A stretch of 29,064 nt of DNA from Caldisericum exile_A (GTDB lineage Bacteria; Caldisericota; Caldisericia; Caldisericales; Caldisericaceae): assembly GCF_047785965.1 (NCBI RefSeq), contig NZ_JBLOBF010000013.1, forward strand, positions 1 through 29,064. Direction: 5' to 3'. Both the position numbers and the translations under genes were made by a program. This document shows, piece by piece, positions 1-8,854 of this stretch; positions within the stretch are counted from its first letter, which is position 1; each line of letters begins with the position of its first letter. The notes beneath the pieces were generated by a model. The model did no database searches and was not told the DNA's origin. It was given only the letters and a program-made list of their open reading frames with translations.

Positions 1-2080
1 AAATTTCTCCTTTTGCTTTCTTTAAAATTTCTTCTTGTACAGCAGTAGGTACTCTCTCATATTTATGGAAAACCATCGAGAAAGATCCTCTACCCTGTGT
101 AAGTGTCCTTAAAACTGTTGTATAGCCAAACATACTCTCAAGAGGAATAAGCGCTTGAACAATAACTGTATTTCCTCTTTCAATCATACCTTTTATACTT
201 CCACGTCTTGCATTAACACTATTTATCACTTCACCTAAGAAAGTCATTGGCACAATAATTTCAACACTCATTATTGGTTCAAGAAGATATGGGCTTGCCA
301 TTGACACTGCATCTTTAAAAGCCTTGGACGCTGCTATTTTAAATGCAAGTTCAGATGAGTCAACAGGATGATATGACCCATCAATTAGTTCAACATGAAC
401 TCCATAAACAGGAAACCCAAGAAGAGGTCCATTTTCGGAAGCAATTTTGATTCCTTCTTCAATTGAAGGTATAAAATCTTTAGGTATTACCCCACCTTTT
501 GTTTTATCTTCAAATTCGATGCCTTTATCTGGTTCAATTGGAGAGACTTGAATTACGACATGTCCATACTGACCGTGTCCGCCTGTTTGTCTAATGTATT
601 TACCTTCTGCCTTTGCAAAGCTACCAATTGCCTCTTTATATGCAACCTGAGGTTTTCCAACACGTGCTTCAACGTTGTACTCTCTGAATAACCTGTCAAC
701 AATAATCTCAAGATGTAACTCACCCATTCCTGAAATGATTGTTTCAGATGTATCCTCATCATATTTAATCTTGAAAGTTGGATCTTCGATTGCAAATTTT
801 GCAAGTGCCTGTGAGAGTTTCTCTTGATCTGCTCTTGTCTTTGGTTCAATTGCAACAGAAACAACTGGCTCAGGGAACTTAATATCTTCAAGAACTAAAG
901 GCATATTTACATCCGATATTGTATGCCCAGTAATCGCATTTTTCACACCAACTATAGCTCCTAAATCGCCTGCCTTAAGATAATCAACATCCTCACGTTT
1001 GTTAGCATGTAGCCTTAATAGCCTTGCAACTCTCTGCTTTTCGTTTGTAGTTGCATTTAACACATAACTTCCCTTTTCAAGAGTACCAGAATAAACTCTA
1101 ACAAAACTTAATATTCCAGAATAAGGATCAGCCATTACTTTAAATACAAGAGCTGCAAGCGGTCCGGATGGATCCGGTTTTAAAGTTATAGTTCTTCCGT
1201 CTTTAGTTGTTGCAATTATTTCACCCCTATCAATAGGAGAAGGAAGATAGTCACATACTCCATCAAGAAGCATCTGGATGCCTTTGTTTCTAAAAGAAGA
1301 ACCCACAAAAACAGGGAAGGCAACTCCACTTACAGTGGCTCTTCTTATTGCTTGTTTTAAAGTATCTTTTGGGATATTACCCGTTTCAAGGTAAAGCCCT
1401 AGAGCATCTTCGTCAACATCTGCTACACTCTCTAACATTATTTCTCTATATTTTGCAAACTTTTCACTATACTCTTGTGGTATGTCAATTTCTTTAAATT
1501 CCTCACCTGTTTCTGAAGTGTAAACGTAAGCCTTGCCCTCAATAAGATCGATTATACCAACAAACTCGTCTTGTTCTCCTAAAGGAATTTGAAGCGGAAT
1601 AATTTTTACATTAAGTCTTTCATCAATACTTTTGAGTGTATCTTCAAACGATGCACCAAGTCTATCCATTTTATTAATGTAAATAATCCTCGGTACCTTG
1701 TGCATCGTGGCTTGTCTCCAAACCGCTTCAGATTGGGCTTCAACTCCCTCGACGGCAGAAAAAATAACCACAGCTCCGTCGAGTACTCTAAGCGACCTTT
1801 CAACTTCAGCCGTAAAGTCAACATGGCCGGGCGTATCAATAATATTAATTTGATGTCCTTTCCAAAAGCATGTTGTAACAGCCGAAGTAATAGTAATACC
1901 CCTCTCTCTTTCTTGAACCATCCAATCGGTAACCGTATTACCATCATCTACATTACCCATCTTATAGGTTGTGCCGGTATAATACAAAATTCTTTCTGTT
2001 GTAGTCGTTTTACCAGCATCTATATGGGCTATGATTCCGATGTTCCTTATTTTTTCAAGAGGGGTATCAATATACGGCAT
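1..2080 (-). CDS. fusA: Elongation factor G (canonical), 3' end cut by window edge
   Basis: This encodes the GTPase that moves tRNA and mRNA through the ribosome and, with RRF, recycles ribosomes. I read the frame directly by reverse-complement translation: it opens with ATG at 2080 (MPYIDTPLEKIRNIGIIAHID...) and stays open for about 693 codons to the window edge. That is the normal EF-G length, so only a few residues are missing. Visible motifs are the P-loop AHIDAGKTTTTE (about residues 18-29), the switch I segment QERERGITIT, DTPGHVDF with the catalytic His, NKMD, and the domain IV loop SYHPVDSSELAFK. It lies 9 bp after rpsG with an AGGTGA Shine-Dalgarno that overlaps the rpsG stop, and is the third gene of the rpsL-rpsG-fusA str operon. 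A divergent paralogue lies between rpoB and rpoC. Confidence 0.97.
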   Translation of the reverse strand, partial: MPYIDTPLEKIRNIGIIAHIDAGKTTTTERILYYTGTTYKMGNVDDGNTVTDWMVQERERGITITSAVTTCFWKGHQINIIDTPGHVDFTAEVERSLRVLDGAVVIFSAVEGVEAQSEAVWRQATMHKVPRIIYINKMDRLGASFEDTLKSIDERLNVKIIPLQIPLGEQDEFVGIIDLIEGKAYVYTSETGEEFKEIDIPQEYSEKFAKYREIMLESVADVDEDALGLYLETGNIPKDTLKQAIRRATVSGVAFPVFVGSSFRNKGIQMLLDGVCDYLPSPIDRGEIIATTKDGRTITLKPDPSGPLAALVFKVMADPYSGILSFVRVYSGTLEKGSYVLNATTNEKQRVARLLRLHANKREDVDYLKAGDLGAIVGVKNAITGHTISDVNMPLVLEDIKFPEPVVSVAIEPKTRADQEKLSQALAKFAIEDPTFKIKYDEDTSETIISGMGELHLEIIVDRLFREYNVEARVGKPQVAYKEAIGSFAKAEGKYIRQTGGHGQYGHVVIQVSPIEPDKGIEFEDKTKGGVIPKDFIPSIEEGIKIASENGPLLGFPVYGVHVELIDGSYHPVDSSELAFKIAASKAFKDAVSMASPYLLEPIMSVEIIVPMTFLGEVINSVNARRGSIKGMIERGNTVIVQALIPLESMFGYTTVLRTLTQGRGSFSMVFHKYERVPTAVQEEILKKAKGEI

Positions 2081-2089
2081 AAATTTCAC

Positions 2090-2560
2090 CTACCAACGTA
2101 AATGAGCATAAGACCTATTTGCTTCTGCCATCTTATGCAAATCAATCTTTTTCTTGTATGCTGCGCCAGTTTCGTTAGATGCGTTTATAATTTCGTCTGC
2201 CAACTTTTCTTCCATTCCCTTACCTTTAACACTTCGCGCAGCTTGAATTATCCACTTAATTGCAAGTTTTTGCCCTCTCTCTTTTTCAATTTCAATAGGA
2301 ATTTGATAAGTAGCTCCACCTACTCTTCTTGGTTTGACTTCGACCAACGGTCTTACCTTTTCAAGAGCAAGCTCAAAGACTTCAAGAGGGTCTTTCCCAG
2401 TTTTATCTTTTAAAATATCAAATGCAGCATAAACAATTTTTTCTGCAAGGCTTTTTCTACCACCTTTCATCACATTGTTTATTAATTTTGCGACCATTAC
2501 ATTGTTATATACTGGGTCACCTTCAATTTCCCTTTTTGGGGCAGGTCCTCTACGAGGCAT
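2090..2560 (-). CDS. rpsG: 30S ribosomal protein S7
   Basis: S7 is a primary 16S rRNA-binding protein that organises the head of the small subunit and lines the E site. The 156-residue product has the usual length and start (MPRRGPAPKRE), the KLINNVMKGGRKSLAEKIVY helix segment, RPLVEVKPRRVGGATYQIP, and the C-terminal AEANRSYAHLRW tail. Its ATG shares one base with the rpsL stop (TAATG), and its GGGAGGT Shine-Dalgarno is inside the last rpsL codons, so translation of the two is probably coupled. In well-studied bacteria S7 is the autoregulator of the str operon. I see no obvious S7 target hairpin in the short rpsG-fusA gap, but did not fold it. Confidence 0.98.
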   Translation of the reverse strand: MPRRGPAPKREIEGDPVYNNVMVAKLINNVMKGGRKSLAEKIVYAAFDILKDKTGKDPLEVFELALEKVRPLVEVKPRRVGGATYQIPIEIEKERGQKLAIKWIIQAARSVKGKGMEEKLADEIINASNETGAAYKKKIDLHKMAEANRSYAHLRW

Positions 2561-2943
2561 TATGCACCTCCCTTTTTGGGCTTCTTCGCACCATATTTAG
2601 ATCTTCCACGCATTCTTCCTTCCACACCTGCTGCATCTAATGCACCACGAATGATGTGGTATCTTACACCTGGAAGGTCTTTAACTCTTCCACCACGTAC
2701 CAAAACCATTGAGTGCTCCTGGAGATTATGTCCAATTCCAGGAATATAGGCAATGACTTCCTCTCCATTGGTAAGCCTCACCTTTGCAATTTTTCGCAAA
2801 GCAGAATTTGGCTTCTTAGGGGTCATTGTTCTTACTTGAATACAAACGCCCCTCTTCTGAGGACACCCTTGCAACGCAGGTGTCTTACTCTTCTCTTTTG
2901 TCCTTTCTCTCGGACTTCTCACTAATTGGTTAAAAGTAGGCAT
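2560..2943 (-). CDS. rpsL: 30S ribosomal protein S12
   Basis: S12 sits at the decoding centre and influences translational accuracy. The 127-residue product starts MPTFNQLVRSPRE and contains the conserved TPKKPNSALRK segment (Lys44, the equivalent of the streptomycin-sensitivity lysine) and GGRVKDLPGVRYH (Lys88, with Asp89 the residue methylthiolated in many bacteria). Both positions are the sensitive-type residues. The start at 2943 is supported by a strong Shine-Dalgarno (AGGAGG) upstream and by the near-consensus promoter at 2984-3011. It is the first gene of the rpsL-rpsG-fusA unit and follows rpoC. Confidence 0.98.
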   Translation of the reverse strand: MPTFNQLVRSPRERTKEKSKTPALQGCPQKRGVCIQVRTMTPKKPNSALRKIAKVRLTNGEEVIAYIPGIGHNLQEHSMVLVRGGRVKDLPGVRYHIIRGALDAAGVEGRMRGRSKYGAKKPKKGGA

Positions 2944-2983
2944 ATCAATTTCCTCCTAATTAAATTCTTTCACACAATTTGAA

Positions 2984-3011
2984 ATTATAGCAAAATTATT
3001 TTAATTGTCAA
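2984..3011 (-). promoter_or_regulatory. Sigma70-type promoter for rpsL-rpsG-fusA
   Basis: Read on the minus strand, the -35 box is TTGACA (3006-3011) and the -10 box is TATAAT (2984-2989), with a 16-bp spacer. Both hexamers match consensus exactly. The promoter begins about 9 bp after the rpoC stop codon and leaves a leader of roughly 35 nt before rpsL. No terminator separates it from rpoC, so read-through from the rpoB unit is likely as well. Confidence 0.85.
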
Positions 3012-3019
3012 TAACATAT

Positions 3020-6000
3020 TTAATCCTCAAAATCCATATTTGTACCTGCTGGAATCTTTTTCCCAACAATAATAGATTCTTTCATTCCTCTTAATAGGTC
3101 TATCTTTCCTTTAATTGCAGCCTCTGCAAGAACTCTTGGAGTTTCCTGGAAGGAAGCAGCAGATAAGAAACTGTCTGAAGAGAGTGCGGCCTTTGTAATA
3201 CCCTGAACTAACAATCTGAACTTAGCAATTCTTTTTCCTTCTGCCTTCATTTTTCTATTCTCTTTAAGAACATCATCCTTGTTTACAACTTCGCCTTCGT
3301 AGAAGTTAGTATCTCCAGAATCCATTATTTCAACTTTATCAAACATCCTTTTCAATATTATTTCGATATGTTTTATATTAATATCAACACCCTGAGACTT
3401 ATACACCTTTTCAATCTCATGCAAAAGATATCTTGCAGTAAAATTAATACCCTTAATGTCAAGAATCTCTCGTGGATCAAGGGGTCCATCACTTAATATA
3501 TCACCAACATTTACATAATCTCCTGTTTTTACATTCAATTTCTTATCACGTGGCGCTGGAATCTTTATTTTTTCACCTTTTTCTCCTGTAATTGTAATGA
3601 GTTGTCTCAACTTATCAGAAGTGACCTCAACCTTTCCTTTTGCAGGAGATACAATTGCCTTTCCCTTAGGACTTCTTGCGGAGAAAAGTTCCTCAACTCT
3701 TGGAAGACCCTGAGTAATATCCTGACTTGCTACACCACCAGTGTGGAATGTTCTTAGAGTTAATTGAGTTCCTGGTTCTCCAATCGACTCTGCTGCAACC
3801 ACTCCAACTGCTTCACCAACTTTTACAATATCTCTATTTGAAAGATCAACTCCATAACACTTTGCACAAACACCATGCTCTACATTACAGGTAATTGGAG
3901 ATCGAACTTTAACAGTCCTTATACCAAGACTTTCAATGAGTTTTGCTTTTTCTTTTGTAATAAGTTCATTTCTTCTAACTATTGGTTCCACATTTTCATC
4001 AAATACTTCAACTTCTTTAATTTTTGCTTTCTCAAGAATTTCAATCACACCTTCTGTTATTTTTCTTCCTTTTTCAAGTAATAGCTCTCCATTATCAAAA
4101 ACAGATTCTGCAAGAACATAACCTATCGCCTTTTTGTTAACTTTAACTTTTTTAGGTGTTATAGGTGGATAGATTGTTTCAGCTGCATACCTTCCCCAGA
4201 TTTGTTCTGCAAGAGTTATTACAGGTTTATCGTAGTTGTTTCCTTCAACAATTGGGTAAACATCAATACCGTTAACAAAGTCTTCTATAAGAATTGAAGA
4301 TATTCCAAGCTTATCAAGTAAAGATGCTTGCTTTGAAGAAATTGTATCACCTTTTCTAATGAATGCCATACCGGTATTAGGGTCAACAACATCTTCAGCT
4401 GCCACTTTAAGAATAACCTTTGAAGAGAGTGGCTCAATAAGTTCATCTCCAACCATAGTTGCCTTAACTCTTCTTACTGAGCAATCATCTTCTTTAACAA
4501 TGATACCATGGGCAACATCTACCAATCTTCTTGTAAGATATCCTGAATCGGCTGTTCTTAACGCAGTATCTGCCTGTCCTTTTCTTGCTCCATGAGTTGA
4601 AAGGAAGTATTCAAGAACTGTGAGCCCTTCTCTCAAGTTTGATAGAATTGGGAACTCAATAATTTTACCAGTTGGGCCAGCCATAAGTCCACGGATTCCA
4701 GCCATCTGTGTTATTTGTGTTGGGCTTCCACGAGCACCTGATATTGCCATCATGTAGACTGGATCAAAGTTATCAAAATTATTGAAGACGAGTTTCTGAA
4801 TTTCTTCTGATGCCTTTCTCCAAATTTCAACTACCGCTTCATATCTTTGTGATTCTGATAATAAACCTTCGTTGTACTGAGCCTCTATATGTTCAACTTT
4901 TTTCTGTGCTTCTCTTATAACTTTATCTCTCTCTTTAGGTATTTTTATATCGTCGAGACCAATGCTAATTCCGCTAAATGTTGCAAACTTAAAACCAATA
5001 TCCTTCAAATTATCAAGTAAGATGTCTGTTTTTACAAGACCGTATCTATCATAAAACTCGGAAATAATGCGTTCTAACTGTTTTTTACCAATTACTTCGT
5101 TTATGAAAGGATAGTCATCTTCACCATCAAAAATACCTTCGCGAATTTTCATGTTAAAGATAACTCTACCAACAGTAGTATCAAAAATTTTTCCTCTAAA
5201 ACTGAATCTGATGCTATCGTGCAACTTCAGAAGCCCTTTTTCGTAAAGAAGCTCTACAAGATGTGGATTATCATATATACGTTTACTTTTAGGTTCAGCG
5301 TTCTTTGATAGTGTAAGATAGTAAATCCCTATAACCATATCCTGAACAGGTGTATCAAGTGGACCACCATGTGCAGGAGAAAGTATATTGTGAGAAGAAA
5401 GCATAAGCATCTTTGCTTCCATCTGGGACTGTAAGGAAAGTGGCAAATGTATTGCCATCTGGTCTCCATCGAAGTCAGCATTAAATGGAGTACACACAAG
5501 AGGAGAAATTTGGATTGCTTTACCTTCTATCAATACAGGTTTAAAAGCTTGAATGCTAAGCCTATGAAGGGTTGGCGCACGGTTAAGCAAAACTACATAA
5601 TTTTTTGAAAGATCCTCAACCGCTTTCCAAACTTCTGGAGTTGGATTCTCGATGAGTTCCTTGGCTTTTTTCTTGTTGTATCCAAGCTTAGAGAGTTCAA
5701 AAGTCACAAAAGGTTTAAATAGTTCAAGTGCCATCTCTTTTGGAACGCCACATTCATCAATTTTTAATTCTGGACCTACAACGATAACGGCTCTTCCAGA
5801 ATAGTCAACTCTCTTTCCAAGAAGGTTTTCTCTAAACCTACCTTCCTTACCTTTTAAGATATCTGTTAAGGATCTTAAAGGTCTCTTATTTGCGTTAACT
5901 ACAGGATAAGGTTTTCTTCCGTTGTCAAATAGTGCATCAACTGCCTCTTGAAGCATCCTTTTTTCGTTTTCAAGCATTATATCAGGAGCATTTACTTCAT

Positions 6001-6811
6001 ATAATTTCTTTAAGCGATTATTCCTATTTATCACTCTTCTGTAAAGTTCATTAAGATCATCAGAAGCATATTTACCACCTTCAAGCGGGACCAAGGGCCT
6101 TAAATCAGGAGGTATAACAGGTATAACGGTCAAAACCATATCCTCAGGCTTTCTGTTATTGTTTAAAAGTCCTTCAACAACACTTAAGAGTCTTACTGCG
6201 CTACTCTTTTCTTGCGAAGAACCACTTTTAAGTTTTAAAAGGGCTTCTTCTCTTAACTTATTCAAATCCACATGCTCAAGTAATTCTTTTATTGCCTCTC
6301 CGCCCTTCTTTGCAACAAAATCAAGATTCTCTTCAAATCTATACATGTAGTACTCTTCTTCAGAGAGGACTTGTTTATACCTTAATTTTGTTTTCTTCGG
6401 ATCTGTTACAACATATGCTACAAAATAAATAATTTTCTCTACATCCTGAGACTTCATATCGAGAAGAAGCGCAATATAGTTTATGTTGTTCTTGAAGTAC
6501 CATATATGAGCAACGGGTGTTGCAAGTTGAATATGTCCAAAACGTTCCCTTCTTACGCTTGATGGTAAAATTTCAACTCCACAGTTAGGACATTTTAAAC
6601 CTTCATATTGCTTTCCCTTCAGTTTTCCACAATGGCACTGATAAGAATGTACTGGTCCAAATATTTTTTCACAAAAAAGCCCGTCAGGTTCAGGAAGATA
6701 ATTCCTATAACTATAAGTATCTCCTCGCTTAACCTCTCCGTGAGACCACGATAGGATCTCTTCAGTTGAGGCAAGCAAAATTTTCAATGCTTTTATATCT
6801 GCTTTATTCAA
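3020..6811 (-). CDS. rpoC: DNA-directed RNA polymerase subunit beta-prime
   Basis: This is the catalytic beta-prime subunit. Numbered from the upstream GTG at 6820, the N-terminal zinc site is Cys62, Cys64, Cys77 and Cys80. The catalytic Mg loop is NADFDGDQ (447-454), with Asp449, Asp451 and Asp453. The second zinc site is Cys780, Cys978, Cys985 and Cys988. The C-terminal GEPGTQLTLRTFHTGG and IKGKIDLLRGMKE segments are present. At about 1263 residues it is compact. I place the start at TTG 6811, because the AGGGGGTGA Shine-Dalgarno (6817-6825) lies 5 nt before it, whereas it overlaps the GTG at 6820. The gene begins 18 bp after the EF-G-like gene rather than directly after rpoB. Residues about 802-850 and 900-945 are two copies of a small module also repeated in RpoB. 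Confidence 0.98.
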   Translation of the reverse strand: MNKADIKALKILLASTEEILSWSHGEVKRGDTYSYRNYLPEPDGLFCEKIFGPVHSYQCHCGKLKGKQYEGLKCPNCGVEILPSSVRRERFGHIQLATPVAHIWYFKNNINYIALLLDMKSQDVEKIIYFVAYVVTDPKKTKLRYKQVLSEEEYYMYRFEENLDFVAKKGGEAIKELLEHVDLNKLREEALLKLKSGSSQEKSSAVRLLSVVEGLLNNNRKPEDMVLTVIPVIPPDLRPLVPLEGGKYASDDLNELYRRVINRNNRLKKLYEVNAPDIMLENEKRMLQEAVDALFDNGRKPYPVVNANKRPLRSLTDILKGKEGRFRENLLGKRVDYSGRAVIVVGPELKIDECGVPKEMALELFKPFVTFELSKLGYNKKKAKELIENPTPEVWKAVEDLSKNYVVLLNRAPTLHRLSIQAFKPVLIEGKAIQISPLVCTPFNADFDGDQMAIHLPLSLQSQMEAKMLMLSSHNILSPAHGGPLDTPVQDMVIGIYYLTLSKNAEPKSKRIYDNPHLVELLYEKGLLKLHDSIRFSFRGKIFDTTVGRVIFNMKIREGIFDGEDDYPFINEVIGKKQLERIISEFYDRYGLVKTDILLDNLKDIGFKFATFSGISIGLDDIKIPKERDKVIREAQKKVEHIEAQYNEGLLSESQRYEAVVEIWRKASEEIQKLVFNNFDNFDPVYMMAISGARGSPTQITQMAGIRGLMAGPTGKIIEFPILSNLREGLTVLEYFLSTHGARKGQADTALRTADSGYLTRRLVDVAHGIIVKEDDCSVRRVKATMVGDELIEPLSSKVILKVAAEDVVDPNTGMAFIRKGDTISSKQASLLDKLGISSILIEDFVNGIDVYPIVEGNNYDKPVITLAEQIWGRYAAETIYPPITPKKVKVNKKAIGYVLAESVFDNGELLLEKGRKITEGVIEILEKAKIKEVEVFDENVEPIVRRNELITKEKAKLIESLGIRTVKVRSPITCNVEHGVCAKCYGVDLSNRDIVKVGEAVGVVAAESIGEPGTQLTLRTFHTGGVASQDITQGLPRVEELFSARSPKGKAIVSPAKGKVEVTSDKLRQLITITGEKGEKIKIPAPRDKKLNVKTGDYVNVGDILSDGPLDPREILDIKGINFTARYLLHEIEKVYKSQGVDINIKHIEIILKRMFDKVEIMDSGDTNFYEGEVVNKDDVLKENRKMKAEGKRIAKFRLLVQGITKAALSSDSFLSAASFQETPRVLAEAAIKGKIDLLRGMKESIIVGKKIPAGTNMDFED

Positions 6812-6816
6812 AAGAT

Positions 6817-6825
6817 TCACCCCCT
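6817..6825 (-). promoter_or_regulatory. Ribosome binding site that decides the rpoC start
   Basis: The purine-rich AGGGGGTGA just after the stop codon of the EF-G-like gene is 5 nt from an in-frame TTG (6809-6811). It physically contains the alternative in-frame GTG (6818-6820). Normal spacing therefore favours TTG, giving an RpoC that begins MNKADIKALK. Confidence 0.6.
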
Positions 6826-6829
6826 ATTA

Positions 6830-8854
6830 TTACTCTTCAGTCTCTTTCTTGTTGTGTTGAGCTTCTTGTATTATTTTTTCGGCAATCTTTGGAGGTACAG
6901 GCTCATAATGTGAATGTTCCATTTTAAATTCGCCGGTTCCTTGAGTAATAGAGTTGAGATCATTTGCGTAATTGAGCAATTCGGCAAGCGGAACATATGC
7001 TTCAATTATCTGTTTTCCTCCCTCACTCTTCATACCTATAACTCTTCCTCTTTTTGCGTTGAGATCTCCAATAACATCACCCATATATTGCTCATCAACT
7101 ATCACAATTACTTTCTCAATTGGTTCAAGAAGAATTGAATTTCCCTGTTCAAGTGCCTTTTTAAGGGCCATTGATCCTGCAATTTTGAATGCAAGTTCTG
7201 AAGAATCTACTGGGTGATAAGATCCATCAACAACTGCAACTCCAATATCCGTAACAGGATAGCCTGCAAGGATCCCTTCTTCCATTGCTTCCTTGACGCC
7301 TTTTTCTACCGCCGGGATATACTGCTTCGGAATAGCACCACCAAAGATTCTACTTTCAAAACTATACTCTTTACCCCTTTCAAGCGGTTCAACCTCAAGG
7401 AAACAATGTCCGTATTGACCATGACCACCAGTCTGTTTCTTGTATTTACCTTCAACCTTCACTTTTGTTGTAATTGTCTCGCGATATGGAACCTTAGGTA
7501 TTGTTAATTCAATATTCACTCCATATCGACCACTTAATTTTTCCATAATAACAGAAAGATGCGTTTCGCCTATACCTGAAATAAGTTGCTCCTTCGTTTC
7601 CAAATTTTTTGAAATCCTCACTGTAGGATCTTCTTCCGTTATCTTAGAAAGGCCTATACTCATTCTATCTTCATCGGTCTTTGTCTTCGGTCTCATTGCC
7701 CTTGTAAGCATTGGTTCAGGGAATTCAATTTTTGGAAATTCAATTGGATTATCTTTATCGCAAAGCGTATCATTTGTTTGAGTAACTGTAAGTTTAGTAA
7801 TAACTGCAATATCACCTGCGATGACCTCATCAACAGGTTCTTGAGTTGCACCCATCATAAATATAATCTGACCAGTCTTTTCCAAAACACCTTTTGAAGA
7901 GTTATACACGGTTGAGTTTGATTTTAAAACACCAGAATAAACCTTTGTAAACGAAAGCTTACCAACATATGGATCTGACAAAGTTTTGAAAACAAATGCT
8001 GAAAGAAATTCATCTGATGCAACTCTTCTTGTTTCTTTTTCTCTTGTATTTGGATTTATACCTGTTACCTCTCCTAACTCTTCTGGACTCATCATTACAT
8101 CACTTATAAAGTTAAGAAGTTCATCGAGACCAACAAGTCCTATCGCAGAACCAAAAAGCACTGGATATATATTTCCTTTAGTATAAGCACTCTTTAATCC
8201 ATTGTTTATTTCTTCCTGGGTAAGCTCTTCACCACCAAGATACTTTTCAAGGAGAGCATCATCTGATTCTGCTGCAATCTCAATTAATTCATGCTTAAAA
8301 TTCTCTAAGTTCTGATTTGAAAAGACTGAATCCACTTTAACAAATTTACCGCCCTCAAAAACAGGATAGTTTATAGGAATTGCCTTTGGCCCAAAGAAAT
8401 CTCTAACTACTTTTACGATATGGTCAATATCGACTCCTTCAACATCAACTTTGTTTATAAAAATCGCACGTGGTTTATTTTCATTTTCTAAAAACTTCCA
8501 GTATTTCTTAGTTTGAATTTCAATACCACTTGTTGCGTTAATAAGCATAATTGCATTCTCAGAAGCTCTTATTCCACTTAATACTTCTCCAACGAAATCA
8601 GCATAACCTGGTGTATCTAAGAAATTAATCTTTATTCCATTATGCTCAACCGGAATAATGGATAAGCTTACACTAAATTTTCTATTCTTTTCTTCAGGTT
8701 GATAATCAGAGACAGTATTTCCGTCTTCAACCCTTCCCATCCTTGAAATGACCTTTTTCTTAAAAAGAATTGCCTCTAATAAAGTCGTTTTTCCTGCATT
8801 TCCGTGAGAAACAAGAACTACATTTCTAATTTTGTTAGTTGCTTGAGCCTTCAT
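6830..8854 (-). CDS. EF-G-like translational GTPase paralogue between rpoB and rpoC
   Basis: This 674-residue product has the full five-domain EF-G layout but belongs to the divergent EF-G-like group (FusA2 type). The P-loop is SHGNAGKT (16-23) and the base-recognition motif is NKVD. Switch I reads EEKNRKFSVSLS in place of ERERGITI. The G3 motif is DTPGYADF (80-87), with Tyr84 at the position of the catalytic His. The domain IV tip GSYHPVDSSELAFK and the QTGGHGQYGH segment are intact. The ATG at 8854 overlaps the rpoB end by 20 bp and uses an AAGGAGGAG Shine-Dalgarno formed by rpoB codons for Lys-Glu-Glu. Members of this group have been reported with weak or absent ribosome-dependent GTPase activity, and their role is unsettled. 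A role in translation or in transcription-translation coupling is inference. Confidence 0.93.
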   Translation of the reverse strand: MKAQATNKIRNVVLVSHGNAGKTTLLEAILFKKKVISRMGRVEDGNTVSDYQPEEKNRKFSVSLSIIPVEHNGIKINFLDTPGYADFVGEVLSGIRASENAIMLINATSGIEIQTKKYWKFLENENKPRAIFINKVDVEGVDIDHIVKVVRDFFGPKAIPINYPVFEGGKFVKVDSVFSNQNLENFKHELIEIAAESDDALLEKYLGGEELTQEEINNGLKSAYTKGNIYPVLFGSAIGLVGLDELLNFISDVMMSPEELGEVTGINPNTREKETRRVASDEFLSAFVFKTLSDPYVGKLSFTKVYSGVLKSNSTVYNSSKGVLEKTGQIIFMMGATQEPVDEVIAGDIAVITKLTVTQTNDTLCDKDNPIEFPKIEFPEPMLTRAMRPKTKTDEDRMSIGLSKITEEDPTVRISKNLETKEQLISGIGETHLSVIMEKLSGRYGVNIELTIPKVPYRETITTKVKVEGKYKKQTGGHGQYGHCFLEVEPLERGKEYSFESRIFGGAIPKQYIPAVEKGVKEAMEEGILAGYPVTDIGVAVVDGSYHPVDSSELAFKIAGSMALKKALEQGNSILLEPIEKVIVIVDEQYMGDVIGDLNAKRGRVIGMKSEGGKQIIEAYVPLAELLNYANDLNSITQGTGEFKMEHSHYEPVPPKIAEKIIQEAQHNKKETEE

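Noticed and set aside
1589..2101. Long open frame on the plus strand opposite the 5' part of fusA
   Set aside because: It is antisense to highly conserved fusA codons, resembles no family I know, and lacks a convincing ribosome site; AT-rich antisense frames of this length are common in the window.
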